NCBI RefSeq assembly: GCF_019703515.2
Contig: NC_059393.1
Coordinates: 15,239,001-15,303,000 of the forward strand
DNA length: 64,000 bases
DNA from: Myxocyprinus asiaticus
Taxonomy: Eukaryota > Chordata > Actinopteri > Cypriniformes > Catostomidae
Direction: 5' to 3'
Shown here piece by piece: positions 1 through 12,200 of the stretch; position 1 is the stretch's first letter, and every line of letters starts with the position of its first letter. A program made the translations under genes and the position numbers. The notes under the pieces are model-generated. The model did no database searches and had not been told where the DNA came from. It saw only the letters and a program-made list of their open reading frames with translations.

Positions 1-75
1 TGGGGGCAGTGTTTTGAATTTCGGTAAGCACAGGCCGACTTCAGCTAAAGAAAAGTCAACCTACTGTTAAAGCTG

Positions 76-250
76 GTGAGTGGTGGTGGCGTAGTGGGCT
101 AAAGCACATAACTGGTAATCAGAAGGTTGCTGGTTCAGTTCCCACAGCTATCACCATTGTGTCCTTGAGCAAGGCACTTAACTCCAGGTTGCTCCAGAGG
201 GACTGTGCCTGTAATAAGTGCATTGTAAGTCGCTTTGGATCAAATGTAAA
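76..250 (+). mobile_element. tRNA-derived SINE
   Basis: An internal pol III promoter pair is visible: box A-like TGGCGTAGTGG near 86-96 and box B GGTTCAGTTCC near 132-142. The characteristic fish SINE body follows (CCTTGAGCAAGGCACTTAAC, then TTGTAAGTCGCTTTGGAT). No poly-A or target duplication is clear, so the 3' end is approximate. Confidence 0.75.
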
Positions 251-289
251 TATTTCACATGTGAGATCAGTCTGTTTTTTCTAAATGTA

Positions 290-470
290 AAGTCAGACCA
301 AATGTGCTAAATTCCTGACAAGCACAACCATAGAGCGACTGTTCATGACTCGAAAAATGCATTCGGTGTGCCTTTGACGTCATGTGTTGAACGCGTTCAC
401 GTGGGCTCACGGTTAAAAGAGAATTCTTTAAAAGACTGAGCGCTCGACTGTGCACTAGTCATAACGGCAT
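290..470 (+). repeat. Family C MITE fragment (right end)
   Basis: The segment containing GCTCACGGTTAAAAGAG and GAGCGCTCGACTGTGCAC resembles 17190-17290 (GACTTGCAGTCAAAAGAG, GAAGCGCTCGATTGTGTGCT) and 14880-14945. It is an old copy of the same small transposon family. Its left end is not visible. Confidence 0.45.
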
Positions 471-1282
471 GCAGAAAAACATAGTGTAGGGTACAACGGG
501 GCTAAAGGCTCTGCGGGTTAAAAGGCACCTTTGATTTTCTTTTATCCCAAATCACTAAATAGCATCATAAACTACCACAGCACTTTCCTAAACACCTGTT
601 TGTCAATATGCACTGCAAAAATGTCCTCTTCCATGAGAGCACTGCATGTAATGTCTAAAGGTTGATTTTGATCTAATATTTAATACTTTATAAAATGTTG
701 TAAATTTACGTAGCTAATGAATATCCTGGAAATTACCACATTTATTTTGAAACAAAATACTTATTTGTCATTTTTAATTTTGTTCAAGGTGATTATATCA
801 ACAAAAAAAAAATTCAATAACTGTCCAATAAGGGAAAGGATAGCAATTGGGATAAAACGCCCCTTTTTTTCAGGGGCTAAAGGCCCCTAATTTTTCTTAA
901 GTGGGGGGAATAGATTTGTTTTGAAAAATGTTCAAATTGGGCTCACATTGACTGATCCAATCACAATGGTGATTCATTTGTTTATAAAATACTTAAGATG
1001 TAATGTAAGGTCAAATGTGATTCAGATAAACAAGAAATGATGCACCCTTTTCTGAAGTGGTTATTTTGAATAAGCATTATCTTAATTTGTTACAAAAAAA
1101 TGCCATCTTGCTGTCTCAAAAAAATTTGCCTAAGTTGACAAATTGTACCCTATAGCCATTGTATGTACACACAATAAACCCCCTGGGGGCCACTTACCCC
1201 AAGTGAGGGAGCCTTTAAACCCAGGTGTGGGGTAAAAGGCTCCCTCGCCACCTTTTTTTTAATTTTTTAAATGAATTGTATT
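471..1282. other. AT-rich stretch with a perfect 12-bp hairpin
   Basis: No gene is seen. Repeated GGGCTAAAGGC/GGGGTAAAAGGC motifs occur near 500, 870 and 1235. A perfect inverted repeat GAGGGAGCCTTT (1205-1216) / AAAGGCTCCCTC (1235-1246) closes the stretch. It may be a decayed transposon, but no target duplication was found. Confidence 0.4.
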
Positions 1283-1530
1283 TGTCACGTTTAAATGTGT
1301 TTTTATGTTTTGATTTCATGTCTTATGTTAATAGTTTAGTTCCTGTTTTATAGTCATGTGTTCATGTCATATGATTTCCTGTTCCCTCAGTCAAGTCAAG
1401 TCATTTATGTCTGTTTTGTTTTCACTTTGGATTTACGGTTTTGGATTTCACGTTGTAAATAAACTGCACTTGGGTTCTTCACACTTCATCGTCTTCGTCT
1501 ATTCCTGACTTCAGCCTGCCGAACGTTACA
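1283..1530 (+). mobile_element. LTR of a Gypsy-type retrotransposon
   Basis: It begins TGTCACG and ends GAACGTTACA, giving the TG...CA ends of an LTR. It holds an AATAAA-like TAAATAAACTGC near the 3' side, as in fish Gypsy LTRs. A gag-like reading frame follows immediately, so this is the 5' LTR. No matching 3' LTR is present. Confidence 0.65.
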
Positions 1531-1970
1531 GAATACTTGACTGCAACATGAACCCAGCAGTGTGCCTCATGCAGTTACGCTAGGGAAACCGTTCCATGGA
1601 GGAATATGTGGAGGACTTCTGCGCTCTGGCTAGTGAGGTGGATTTCAATGAGATCGCCCTCAAATCTTTTTCTGTTTTGGGCTAAATGAGCCCATATACT
1701 CCATGATGCCTGGCAGTTGGATAACTTTCAGTCTGGCACAATACATCAATTTTGCCCTGCGCCTGAGCGGTTCATCTTTCACTGCAGGAGTGGCTGATGA
1801 GGAACTATGCACTCCTACAGTGGCTGCCATGTCAGAGCTGTCCACCGTCATAGTCGCCGAGCCAGAGTTCCCCGTCATGGTCGCCGAGCCAGGGTCCCAC
1901 GTCATGGTCGCCGAGCCAGGGTCCCACGTCATGGTCGCCGAGCCAGAGTGCCACGTCATGGTCGCAACAA
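1531..1970 (+). pseudogene. Decayed Gypsy-type gag fragment
   Basis: Downstream of the LTR, translated pieces read MEEYVEDFCALASEVDFNEI and ALKSF, then LNEP, LAQYINFALRLSGSSFTAG and VADE. This is the capsid pattern I associate with fish Gypsy-like retrotransposon gag proteins (recollection, not a search). A short internal disruption lies between 1660 and 1690. The frame runs into a 27-bp tandem repeat and then stops, so protease, polymerase and integrase are all absent. It is a 5'-end remnant, not an active element. Confidence 0.6.
1848..1965 (+). repeat. 27-bp in-frame tandem repeat in gag remnant
   Basis: About 4.3 copies of a 27-bp unit (GTCATGGTCGCCGAGCCAGG plus GTCCCAC) encode repeats of the nine residues VMVAEPGSH. 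The period is a multiple of three, so it was probably coding when it expanded. Confidence 0.85.
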
Positions 1971-2402
1971 TACTGATGTAATTATTACTCAAATGTTTCT
2001 GAAAATTGGATGTGCTGTGCCTTTCACATCACATGCATTCAAGAGGCACGTATGCACAACTGTAGTTCCAGCTTCTGCCACTGGGTTTGGAAATTTGGAA
2101 AGCATAAAGCAATTTTAGCATGCAAAACAATCGACCTACTGTCACTGATTTTCCTGTGAGATCAGTCTGAATGTGTAGAAATATTTAGTGGAATCCCAAA
2201 AGGAATCTTCTTTTTAGTTCTTTAACATTCTCTTAATATTTTTGTCCTAACATTTATGAGGTGTCTACAAAATTACTTACCTTCATCCACAGGGCTTAAA
2301 ATGATTTGATATAATGCATCTCAATTATTATTTGAAACACAAATCAAAATCATTGCTTCTTTCACAATGTAGACTGACTGCAGCATGGCCTAAAACCAAT
2401 TA

Positions 2403-4010
2403 CAGTTGTGCTCAAAAGTTTACATACCCTGGCAGAAATTGTGAAATTTTGGCATTGATTTTGAAAATATGACTGATCATACAAAAAAAATGTCTTTTAA
2501 GGATAGTGATCATAAGAAGCCATTTATTATCACATAGTTGTTTGGCTCCTTTTTAAATCATAATGTTAACAGAAATCACCCAAATGGCCCTGATCAAAAG
2601 TTTACATACCCTTGAATATTTGGCCATGTTACAGACACACAAGGTGACACACACTGGTTTAAATGGCAATTAAAGGTTAATTTCCCACACCTGTGGCTTT
2701 TTAAATTGCAAATAGTGTCTGTGTATAAATAGTCAATGAGTTTGTTAGCTCTCATGTGGATGCACTGAGCAGGCTAGATACTGAGCCATGGGGAGCAGAA
2801 AAGAACTGTCAAAAGACCTGCGTAACAAGGTAAAGGAACTTTATAAAGATGGAACAGGATATAAAAAGATATCCAAAGCCTTCAAAATGCCAGTCAGTAC
2901 TGTTCAATCACTTATTAAGAAGTGGAAAATTCGGTTATCTCTTGATACCAAGCCACAGTCAGGTAGACCAAGAAAGATTTCAGCCACAACTGCCAGAAAC
3001 ATTTTTTCTGGATACAAAGAAAAACCCACAGGTAACCTCAGGAGAAATACAGGCTGCTCTGGAAAAAGACGGTGTGGTTGTTTCAAGGAGCAAAATACGA
3101 CGATACTTGAACAAAAATGAGCTGCATGGTCGAGTTGCCAGAAAGAAGCCTTTACTGCGCCAATGCCACAAAAAAGCCTGGTTATAATATGCCCGACAAC
3201 ACCTTGACTTGTCTCACAGCTTCTAGCACACTGTAATTTGGAGTGACGAGACCAACCTTAAGCGTTATGTTTGGAGAGGGCTCAACAAGGCCTATAGTGA
3301 AAAGAATACCATCCCCACTGTGAAGCATGGTGGTGGCTCACTGATGATTTGGGGGTGTGTGAGCTCTAAAAGCATGGGGAATCTTGTGAAAATTGATGAC
3401 AAGATGAATGCAGCATGTTATCAGAAAATACTGGCAGACAATTTGCATTCTTCTATACGAAAGCTGCGCATGGGACGCTCTTGGACTTTCCAGCACTACA
3501 ATGACCCTAAGCACAAGGCCAAGTTGACCCTCCAGTGGTTACAGCAGAAAAAGGTGAAGGTTCTGGAGTGGCCATCACAGTCTCCTGACCTTAAAATCAT
3601 TGAGTCACTCTGGGGAGATCTCAAACGTGCGGTTCATGCAAGACGATCAAAGACTTTGCATGACCTGGAGACATTTTGCCAAGACGAATGGGCAGCTATA
3701 CCACCAGCAAGAATTTGGGGCCTCATAGACAATGATTACAAAAGACTGCACATTTTCATTGATGCTAAAGGGGGCAATACACAGTAGTAAGAAATAAGGG
3801 TATGCAGACTTTTGAACAGGGGTCATTTCATTTTTTCCTTTGTTGCCATGTTTTGTTTTATGATTGTGCCATTCTGTTATAACCTACAGCTGAATATGAA
3901 TCCCATAAGAAATAAAAGAAATGTGTTTTGTCTGCTCACTCATGTTTTCTTTAAAAATGGTACATATATTACCAAGTCTCCAAGGGTATGCAAACTTTTG
4001 AGCACAACTG
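2403..4010 (+). mobile_element. Tc1-like DNA transposon, near full length, IR/DR type
   Basis: The ends are CAGTTGTGCTCAAAAGTTTA and its inverted copy TTTTGAGCACAACTG, flanked by TA on both sides (2401-2402, 4011-4012). A second inner copy of the terminal motif (ATCAAAAGTTTACATACCCT near 2594; inverted near 3800-3820) gives the inner/outer direct-repeat layout of Sleeping Beauty-like elements. About 1,608 bp, normal for the group. The transposase inside is broken. Confidence 0.9.
2788..3787 (+). pseudogene. Tc1-like transposase, frameshifted
   Basis: The N-terminal paired-like helix-turn-helix reads MGSRKELSKDLRNKVKELYK and continues to SGRPRKIS in one frame. From about 3000 the similarity moves to another frame (SGEIQAALEKDGVVVSRSKI). 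A stop at 3185-3187 follows, and it resumes in the same frame at 3320 (MKHGGGSLMIWGC) through YNDPKHKAK and SPDLKIIESLWGDLK to the end. The DDE positions can still be seen: SDETN near 3243, DPKH near 3500 and ESLWG near 3600. At least one frameshift and one stop make it non-functional as it stands. Confidence 0.88.
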
Positions 4011-4012
4011 TA

Positions 4013-6065
4013 AATCATGTAATTTTGTAGAACACAGGACAGATTTCTATTTACATTCCTACTGCAGTCTTTATATTTTGCTCTGTTTATCCAGTTTTAG
4101 GTAAAGATCCTTTGGCTTTCTATGTTTCGGGACTTTCCTTCTGAATAAACCTTTTCTACTGTCCTCCAAGCTTTGCAGTACAAGTGGGACCAAATCATGA
4201 AGTTTTGTTAATAAGACTGTTGAATCGTTATGTCAATACCAATAATATTAGGGATTTTTGTCATCATTAAACGTGCAAATACTGTAAGATGAAAATCAAT
4301 GAGGCTAATAAACCACCAAAATATACCACAAGACACTTTTAATGTAATATACACGTATACCTTAGCATGCCCCTAGTTTCATCACCTTGCTCAAACACAT
4401 ATAGCTATACAAAATATGTCAACCAACATTTCACACAGTGAATAAAATCCTGTGTTCGTTTTACTTTTTGACTAACAGGTGAGATGTGCTTAGAAATCTC
4501 CAGAGCTTTTTACAGACTGCCAGAACTCCTGTTTTGACTCAAACACATGAAGCTTCCATTAACACGGCTAGAATTCCGCCTTTTTGGACAGCATCTTGGG
4601 ATTTTCTGCCACGGCTAACCACTCCACAGGTGATGCTCATCATTAGTAGGCAGAACATTCAGCTGTGGTTGGTGGCACGTGGAGGGAGCCAGATTCTTAT
4701 TGATACATGGACAGGACTGTGGTTTTGAAGGACAAAAAACAGACAATAACATCACAGCTGAAAAGAGCAGTTGAAAAGGTTCAAATATATTAAATGTTCT
4801 ATTTTGCGACAAGTTGTGAAAAAAGATATGTTAATGTGAAATCATAAGAACATATGGGTATCAAAACACCTTTTCAGAGAGTTACATGAAGACTGTTATG
4901 CTAGAAGGTGATCTGAGGACTGAATCTATATGCATGTCATAGATTCTGAAGCACAGGAATTTGGATTTGACTTCTTGTCTAATGGATTCTCCATCTGCAA
5001 TGGGTAATCGTGGAACCATTTCATTGTGTGTTCCTCATTAATAATGACCCTTTGTGTTATTGGTTTTTGCAAGCCATGTTGCATGCAAGTGGGGTGGAAT
5101 CAGAAACATCTACGTGAAGTTCCATTGTCAGATCATTGCTGCAGACTGGTAGCTTCTAAGTCCATAGACTACCACTGTAAAAAAAATGAACAGATATAGG
5201 CACCCTCTGGGGATCTTCAGATCACTTGTGGAACCCTCTGGAGAACATCTAGGCACCCTATTAAGGCTGCCTCAAAAATCCTATTGTGCACTTAAGGAAC
5301 TTCAATATACAGTACAGTTCAAGTACCTCAAAGCCTTAAATGAGGGTCCTGGAGGAAACCTCGACTTTCTTTATGGAGATCTTGCAGGTACATACAGTAC
5401 AGGTTCCATTTAATAATTTCCTCAGAGAACTGCCCTTTTTGAAAGGGTGCCTACATTTTCCCCAAAGGTTCCCTCCAGTGTCAATCAAATGGTGTATCTT
5501 TACATTGTCTTTTCATTTTTACATATGTTTCACAATTTGGAGGTACTGCCTTAAAGTACACAAATTGGACAGATCACATATTTGTGTGAAACTCAAAGAT
5601 CAATAATCAAGCTTCAACAATATGTTGTGAGAAATTTCTTTATTGTGTACCAGAGCTTTTTGAGCAACCAATTCAGTTGAATCCAAATCCTCATGCAGTT
5701 GCATTTCAGAAATGCACAGCCACCAATTGTGATGTCTGTCAGAAATCTGTATGTTAGAATAAGCATACAGATGGATACAGTAAATGCTTAGTTAACTCAA
5801 CAATACCATTATTACATAACCTGTATATACATAATATTAACAGCCTTCCATTAAACTTTACTGGGCCTTAAACTTGAGCCAGAATGCAGAGTAATAAGTT
5901 AATGCACTGTGTGACATTACTCCGCTAAAAAGTCAAAACAGAACAACCAGAACTTAATAACATCAAGTCACCATCAAATGCACATATAAGTAAATATGTG
6001 GGGTAGATGGGCTCAAATGATGATGTTCATAATTCTAATAGTGTTCCTCATAAGGGAGAGTCCAG
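4013..6065. other. fgf22 3' flank, no gene recognised
   Basis: Moderately AT-rich sequence. I see no coding pattern, RNA gene or clear transposon ends. The only candidate signal is the AATAAA at 5639-5644. Confidence 0.4.
5639..5644 (-). promoter_or_regulatory. Candidate fgf22 polyadenylation signal
   Basis: AATAAA on the minus strand lies about 420 nt past the fgf22 stop codon, in otherwise plain sequence. It is the nearest clear hexamer I noticed in the 3' flank. Such hexamers are common in AT-rich DNA, so it is only a candidate. Confidence 0.3.
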
Positions 6066-6260
6066 CTATGTGGGCAGCATAGGGAGGAAATGGGTTGATG
6101 GGTGCCTCCGTCTAGCTTTGTGGCCTCTACGTGGTTTCCCTCGGCCATTCAGCGATACAAACATCTGCCTTCCCCTGTGCTTCCAGCGGAGGGAGGCGTA
6201 GGTGTTATAGCCATTTTCCTCAATGCGCTCTTTGAACTTGCAGCTGGGGTTGTATCTGAC
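6066..6260 (-). CDS. fgf22: fgf22 coding exon 3 and stop
   Basis: The acceptor TTGCAG (6266-6261) precedes GTC AGA TAC. The exon encodes residues 153-216 ([20 protein letters not shown] and on, through [20 protein letters not shown] to the terminal THFLPMLPT) and ends in TAG at 6068-6066. ERIEENG-NTYAS and the C-terminal HFLP are hallmarks of FGF10 and FGF22. The basic run [13 protein letters not shown] is the expected heparan-sulfate contact region. The junction after exon 2 is in phase 0, so the reading frame continues without repair. Confidence 0.92.
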   Translation of the reverse strand, partial: VRYNPSCKFKERIEENGYNTYASLRWKHRGRQMFVSLNGRGKPRRGHKARRRHPSTHFLPMLPT

Positions 6261-9200
6261 CTGCAATAAATCAAATTAAGAGTGCAGGTGAGTTCCTACT
6301 CAAGCTGGGTTGTTGAAACCAGGGCTAGTACTAAGATGCAATCTTTGGGGGGTATTTTGATCTTTATGGTGGGCAAGCGGTTGTTGAAACCTTTCAGTAG
6401 ATTTGCACTGATATTAGTCTCAGTCACAGACACTACACCGTTCACTGATCTGACAAATATAGAACTTATTCAGGGTAGATGCCACATTAAAGTTTTTTGC
6501 AACTGCTTTGAGGGATAAATATATTTCTAATGTTTTGTCGAACCTGGTCTCATTTAATTATTTTAATACACATACATTTTTCCAAAATGTTTTTTGCATG
6601 GCTTGTTATATGGGTCGGGGCAGTTTTCTGGTGAAATGAACACTAGGGGTGCTAAAACAACAATGATTTTTACATAACTTTCACATAAACAATGAGTAAA
6701 ATGGCAGATTATCCATTCATAAACACTTACATTTAGCCCTGTTCCTCACACAATGCTATCTTATGACATCTTAACACTTGCACTATAGTGCATGAGTTAT
6801 AAGGCGATACATTTTAACGTTTGCATTACATAACCAACTACTTTTACAAGCTTGTTCTAACACAATCAAATTGATACTGATAGAACGTTGCAATTGTGAT
6901 TTAAAAGACCGGGGTAAAACTTACATGTAAAGAATCACGTACTATCATTTTGCGAAAATTTTGCCACAGTCATGTCATTTTCATGAGATCAGGCTGGTTT
7001 TGCCAGCTGAATGATTGACACCAATGTATTAAATAGTATTAAAGCTGAAGTATGTAACTTTTTCTGTGTTAAAATACTTTCTCCTATCCCAGCTTAATAT
7101 GCAGAGACAATTATTAGTAAGCCATTCATAGGTTAATTTTCTCGAAAACTGTATGCTCTTTGTTTCTGTAGCGCTGAAAAGTGCTTGCTATGAAAATTGT
7201 TTGTGCGACACGCCCCAACAACGTTAATCAACCAATGGCATGAATTTGGGGCGGGGCTATCTTTTTGTTTGACCAATGGCAGATGGAGGGCTTATTCTGA
7301 AAGCTGTTTTGAAAACAAAGTTTATTTTTGCAATTCAGTTTGGTGGCACTAGTGGTGCAGAAATTACATACTTCGACTTTAAATAAAATTGTATAAAATA
7401 TACATTAAATATGGCATCTACCCTGATTAGGTTTTGCTCACAAAACTGGTAAGAGCTAGCTGAAATTGTCAGTTACACTCTTATTGTCTAGTCACTGGAA
7501 TTTCCAGAGCTTGCAATATTCATGACATCAAATCTTTGATAGACATTCAGCGTTTAGTAGAAATCTGATTTCAGATTAACCCGCCACTAAACATCATGTG
7601 GGAAAAATGTGAACTGTGGTGGATCGCTTTCCAGTCAGTCAGGTGACCCCTTTCTGTCGAAGTTGGATAGACTGTGCTGCAAAGTTGACCAGACTTTATG
7701 TCGATAGTGAAAAACTTGCTACACAAGACTATATTGAAATTTTATTTCAGGTGATTTTGTGACCATAACCTATATACCCCCCTCTCCCTCTTATATTCCG
7801 ATTTGTTGTCTTCAAATATGTTTTTTTTTTTTTTTTTTTTTGTCATTGTCCTTTCTGAAACTATTACATTTGGTTCCCCCAGTCCTGAGTACTAGGTTAC
7901 AGCCTTGGTACTTTTACATGTTGGGCATATTGATCCACACTGCCTTACCAAGCAAATCAAACCATAAGGAGAAAAACAGCAAAGAAAATTAGTATTGTGT
8001 GTCATCAGGGGTCTTCAAATAACCTATACCGGGTCAAACTGTGATTAGTGAGATATATTCTGATTAGTGAGATATATTCTGAATGCTCCAGTGCATATCT
8101 ATGATGTATTCATTTTTATCTCATCCAGTTTGTCATTGTAAATCAACCAGCACCCTCTCGCTTGGGCTCGAAAAGCCACCTGAAAAAGCCAGAGAGAGCT
8201 TTTGCTAAACTGCTACAGCTGGAGAAAGCTCTAAGTTGAAAAGGAGACAGGTCATGGTGACAGTAACTTTCAGTCTGATAAGATCACTTTAGAATGATTC
8301 AATGTGACTAATAATCATTTACATGTGATCTGAAAGGGGATGAGGAGAAGGTGCTTAGGTCTTGATTAAGGTTTGCCATGTTTACTCTTGGAATTGGAGG
8401 AAAGATTTAGCCATCTGTAAGCCATCTTATCATGGCTGGGTGACAAATTTCCAGTTTAAGATTTCTCAGAGAGCAGTTAAAGCATTCAGGCAGCATGCAA
8501 AGGGGGCATCTTCATTAAACATGCCACAAACAACTGCCTGGTGGCACGCACTGACTTCACGGGAACAGTGTGCCACCACAGATTCGGGATAGTGAAGTGC
8601 AGTCCTGTATTGCCCTGGTCTGAGTTACTGTAACCGCAGATGCATAGGTGGTGCCTGATATTTTTTGCTGTTTTTTGCTTTTGTAAATGGTCCTATCAAC
8701 TGACACTCCAAGAATCCCTTCATTAATGTGCTTTTGATCATGTGAACAGTGTGTTCTTAACATTTAGTTTGCTATTCTGTAATTCAAAAGGTTTTAATCA
8801 TTAACCATTAGTTTTCATATGTGTTTCCTTTAGAAAGTAATTTTTCACAGGTAGTTTTGCACATACAATATGCATTCTAGGGTTAAATAATAGTATTATA
8901 AGGCCTGTTTAGGGTAAAATATCAGTTCCAGGATGTTCACAGAATGACCCATTTTCGCTCATAGATTTGCTTGCTGTTGCTTCAAATGTCTCTATTTAAA
9001 ATAAAAGTTGAATTTTTTTCTCCATTTTCAAAAATTATCTTTATGGTTGAAGAGGTTCCTTTGACTTAATAATAACTCTTTTCTTTCATCCCCACTGGCC
9101 TTGTGAAACATTGTTTTGAGATGTACCTACCGATCCGAAGAGCGTGCCTTTTTTGGACATAGCTAAGTACAGGCCGGTGCTGACAGATTTGATGGCGACA

Positions 9201-12200
9201 ACTCCAACACTGACAGATCGGATTTCCATCAGACCTGAAGAAGAAAAAAGGAACAGAAGTCTGGTTTAGAGAGGGGGAGTTTCCCCATCAAAAGCCACTC
9301 TATCATTACTGATTAGAATAGCAGGAATCCATATGCTCAAGGGATGAGTTTTTTTCCCAGGACACGAAAAAACAGGACACACTACAATAGGCTATTTTGA
9401 ATGATGCTCTTTGTGAAGCTACCAAGAACAACCTACACTTTGGTTTTCCTTGGAAATCTGGTTAAAAGGAGTCATATGCTATTTAACAATATGTCATAAT
9501 GAAGCAATAGTCAAATGTGCCTTTAAAAAGTTTAGAAAACGAAAAAAAAATCTAGTTTGTTACAATTCGGATTGATTCGGGTTGAATGTCCATCATAAAG
9601 CAATGCTAGGCTCTTTGATTAATCTGGTTTTGCTCAATCTATCATGACAATAGGGCAAATTATTTTGGAAATGACCTGAAATTGTCCCTGCCAATCTTTG
9701 GGTAGTATTTGATTGCTCTCTGTCAGAGCATTCCTTACTATTACATCACATCACATACTTAATGTTTGATATTATCTGTTGAGATCATCCATGGTTTTGT
9801 AAGGCTCATAAAAACCAGCTTAAAGCAAAAAAAGACAAAAACACTGGTAACCATTTGGTGTCAGCAGGGTGCCTCTCTATAACACAGCAAAGGGGAAACA
9901 GTGCAGACAAATCGGCTGTTGGCTTTGGACAAGGACTGTAAACACAGTAACACACTGAGGTGCTGAATGAGATATTGACCTTGCACCAGTTGGGAAAAGA
10001 AGGCAGAAAACACAGCACAGAAAGGCGGATCTGTTGAACACATGTGTTGCAGGTGGCAGACTAAAGAACTCATAGTTGGAATTCTGGTTAAAGCTTTTCA
10101 GCTGTGACTAAATAAACCCACACAGTCAGGTCTGAGCAGGTGTAGCCATTTTTCAAGAGTCATTTCTCCCAGTTTAAACTCCTTGACTAATTATTGGCAG
10201 CAACGTAGTGACACTACCTAGGATCATTCATAATTCTCTTGCTGGATTATACATGCCTTCTTAGAGAATATGTATGATAAAAAACACTGTGGTCTGAAGT
10301 TTGTTTTGGTTTGGAAATTTGAAACACAGACACTGCAGACTGATCTCACTGTGTATTAGGCAACAGTAGTGTAACTCCAGGTCAAATCCTGGGTTTCGGC
10401 ACCAGTGTAACAGTTCGTATTTTCAGGGCAAATGGAGGAGTCAGGAGGCAGCAGAAACAATCAACGTGAGTATTTTATTACTCTCCAGCATCGTTCACAA
10501 AACTCAACCCAACGTGACAATAATTCTTGTCGCACACATAGGAAGAGTCTCTCTCTGGTCTCTCTCTTTCTCCCAACTGATGCGCTTGTACGTCTTTTCA
10601 GGTCTCCCCCCGCCATCACTATAACGAGAGACAGGTGTTAATTATAATGACAGCCCAGGTGACGAGCCTTACCGCTCTCCCTCTCCCGCAGACAGACACA
10701 CGACCACGCCCCAATCCCCACAAGTAGTTTAAAAGTTCTTCAGCTGAAATCCGTCTGTGTTTACTGAAATTCGAATCACTGTCCCTTAGTGGCCGAAGCT
10801 AGATGTGTTGTTTAACGTATTGGCACATGTGTGCTCTGGTGTGAAATGTCCACAGAGTGGCGACAAAAGCGAGTTGTATTTGTAGTTGTAAATTTTAGCT
10901 GCATATTTTATTAACCCAACACTCTACCTAAACACCAACCCTAAACCTAACCCTAAGTGGAAGAAAAATTGAATCTTTGAGGAAAAATGCAACCTTCACG
11001 AGACCAGAACCTGTGTCAGTTGCCTGATGGAAAGCTTATAAAGTTTGAATCAATGTAAAAATGTCTGATGGGGGTAAATTTGCCAACTTTCCCAATGCTA
11101 ATACAGGACTTTTGAGCATTTTAAGAACATGTCCTGTATGCAACATCATAATTTCAGCCAAAATACGGAACATCCCAGCTATAATGTAATTAAGTAATGC
11201 GTTTCTTCATAAACCTATGAAGAAACCTTATGACAGTAACACAGACCCAGTCATGTCATAAACACTAGCTGATAGATCATACAGGTATACAGCTGCAACA
11301 CCTCATGCCCTACTTCTATAAGGAATGTCTGCACTCTGAAAGCCAATATATAATTTCCTTGCCGTGTTTACAAACATGGTAGCTTTGGTGACGAATGCGT
11401 GCCAACAGCTCATAGACATCCAGCTGGTCGGCCAGATGATTGGAGCTCACATTGAGTTAATGAGGAATGATCCAGTCAAATGAAAAGCACTGGCGCTGCT
11501 ACTTCTAATTTTCATTATTAGCCGCTCAAATGTGTGAGTCAAGTCCTGTTGCATATGAAAATCAGCCTGGAGGGCCTCCTAAAACGAGGGTTTCTGATTC
11601 AAAGATGCCTTAATATACTGTATATGTTGTGCTTTATTTAATGCACCACATCCTACCTTTCTTTTAAAATAATAATAATAATAATAATAATTTTGGTATA
11701 AAGATTAGAGCTACTCTGTCCACTACTTTTGTACCTATGTTTGAACCAGCAGAGTAAATCCAAAGGAAATGTGGTGAGGATTTGTCTAGGTGAAATTATT
11801 CAAGCTTTTGACGCTTGACCAAACAACTATAAAAGCAGGTTGGACCTTTATTCATCTTTATTCCCTTTGAAAATGTCCTCTATTGTGTTCTAAGCTCATG
11901 GTCTCTGGAGTGCTCAAGGTTGTAAATTTTTCATGAAAATGCCCAGCCCAACAAGATAAAACTATAAGGGCAGGAAGTCTGACACAATGTTAATCTTCAC
12001 AGAAACTCCATTGAGAAATTCCATTTAAGCCATCAAATAATAACTGTTACATATTTGCTCGTTAGAATTCTACTTATTAATATTTGCAGTCTATTCTACT
12101 GATTTCCACAGTGCATAGGATAATTAAAAGACATTAAATATAGTGATAAGGCATTCTACTTTACCCTCTTTGAGAGTGGAGAAAGAAAAGGAAAAATAAT

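Noticed and set aside
40..250. Functional tRNA gene
   Set aside because: Box A and box B are present, but the sequence does not form a tRNA cloverleaf, and it continues into a SINE body.
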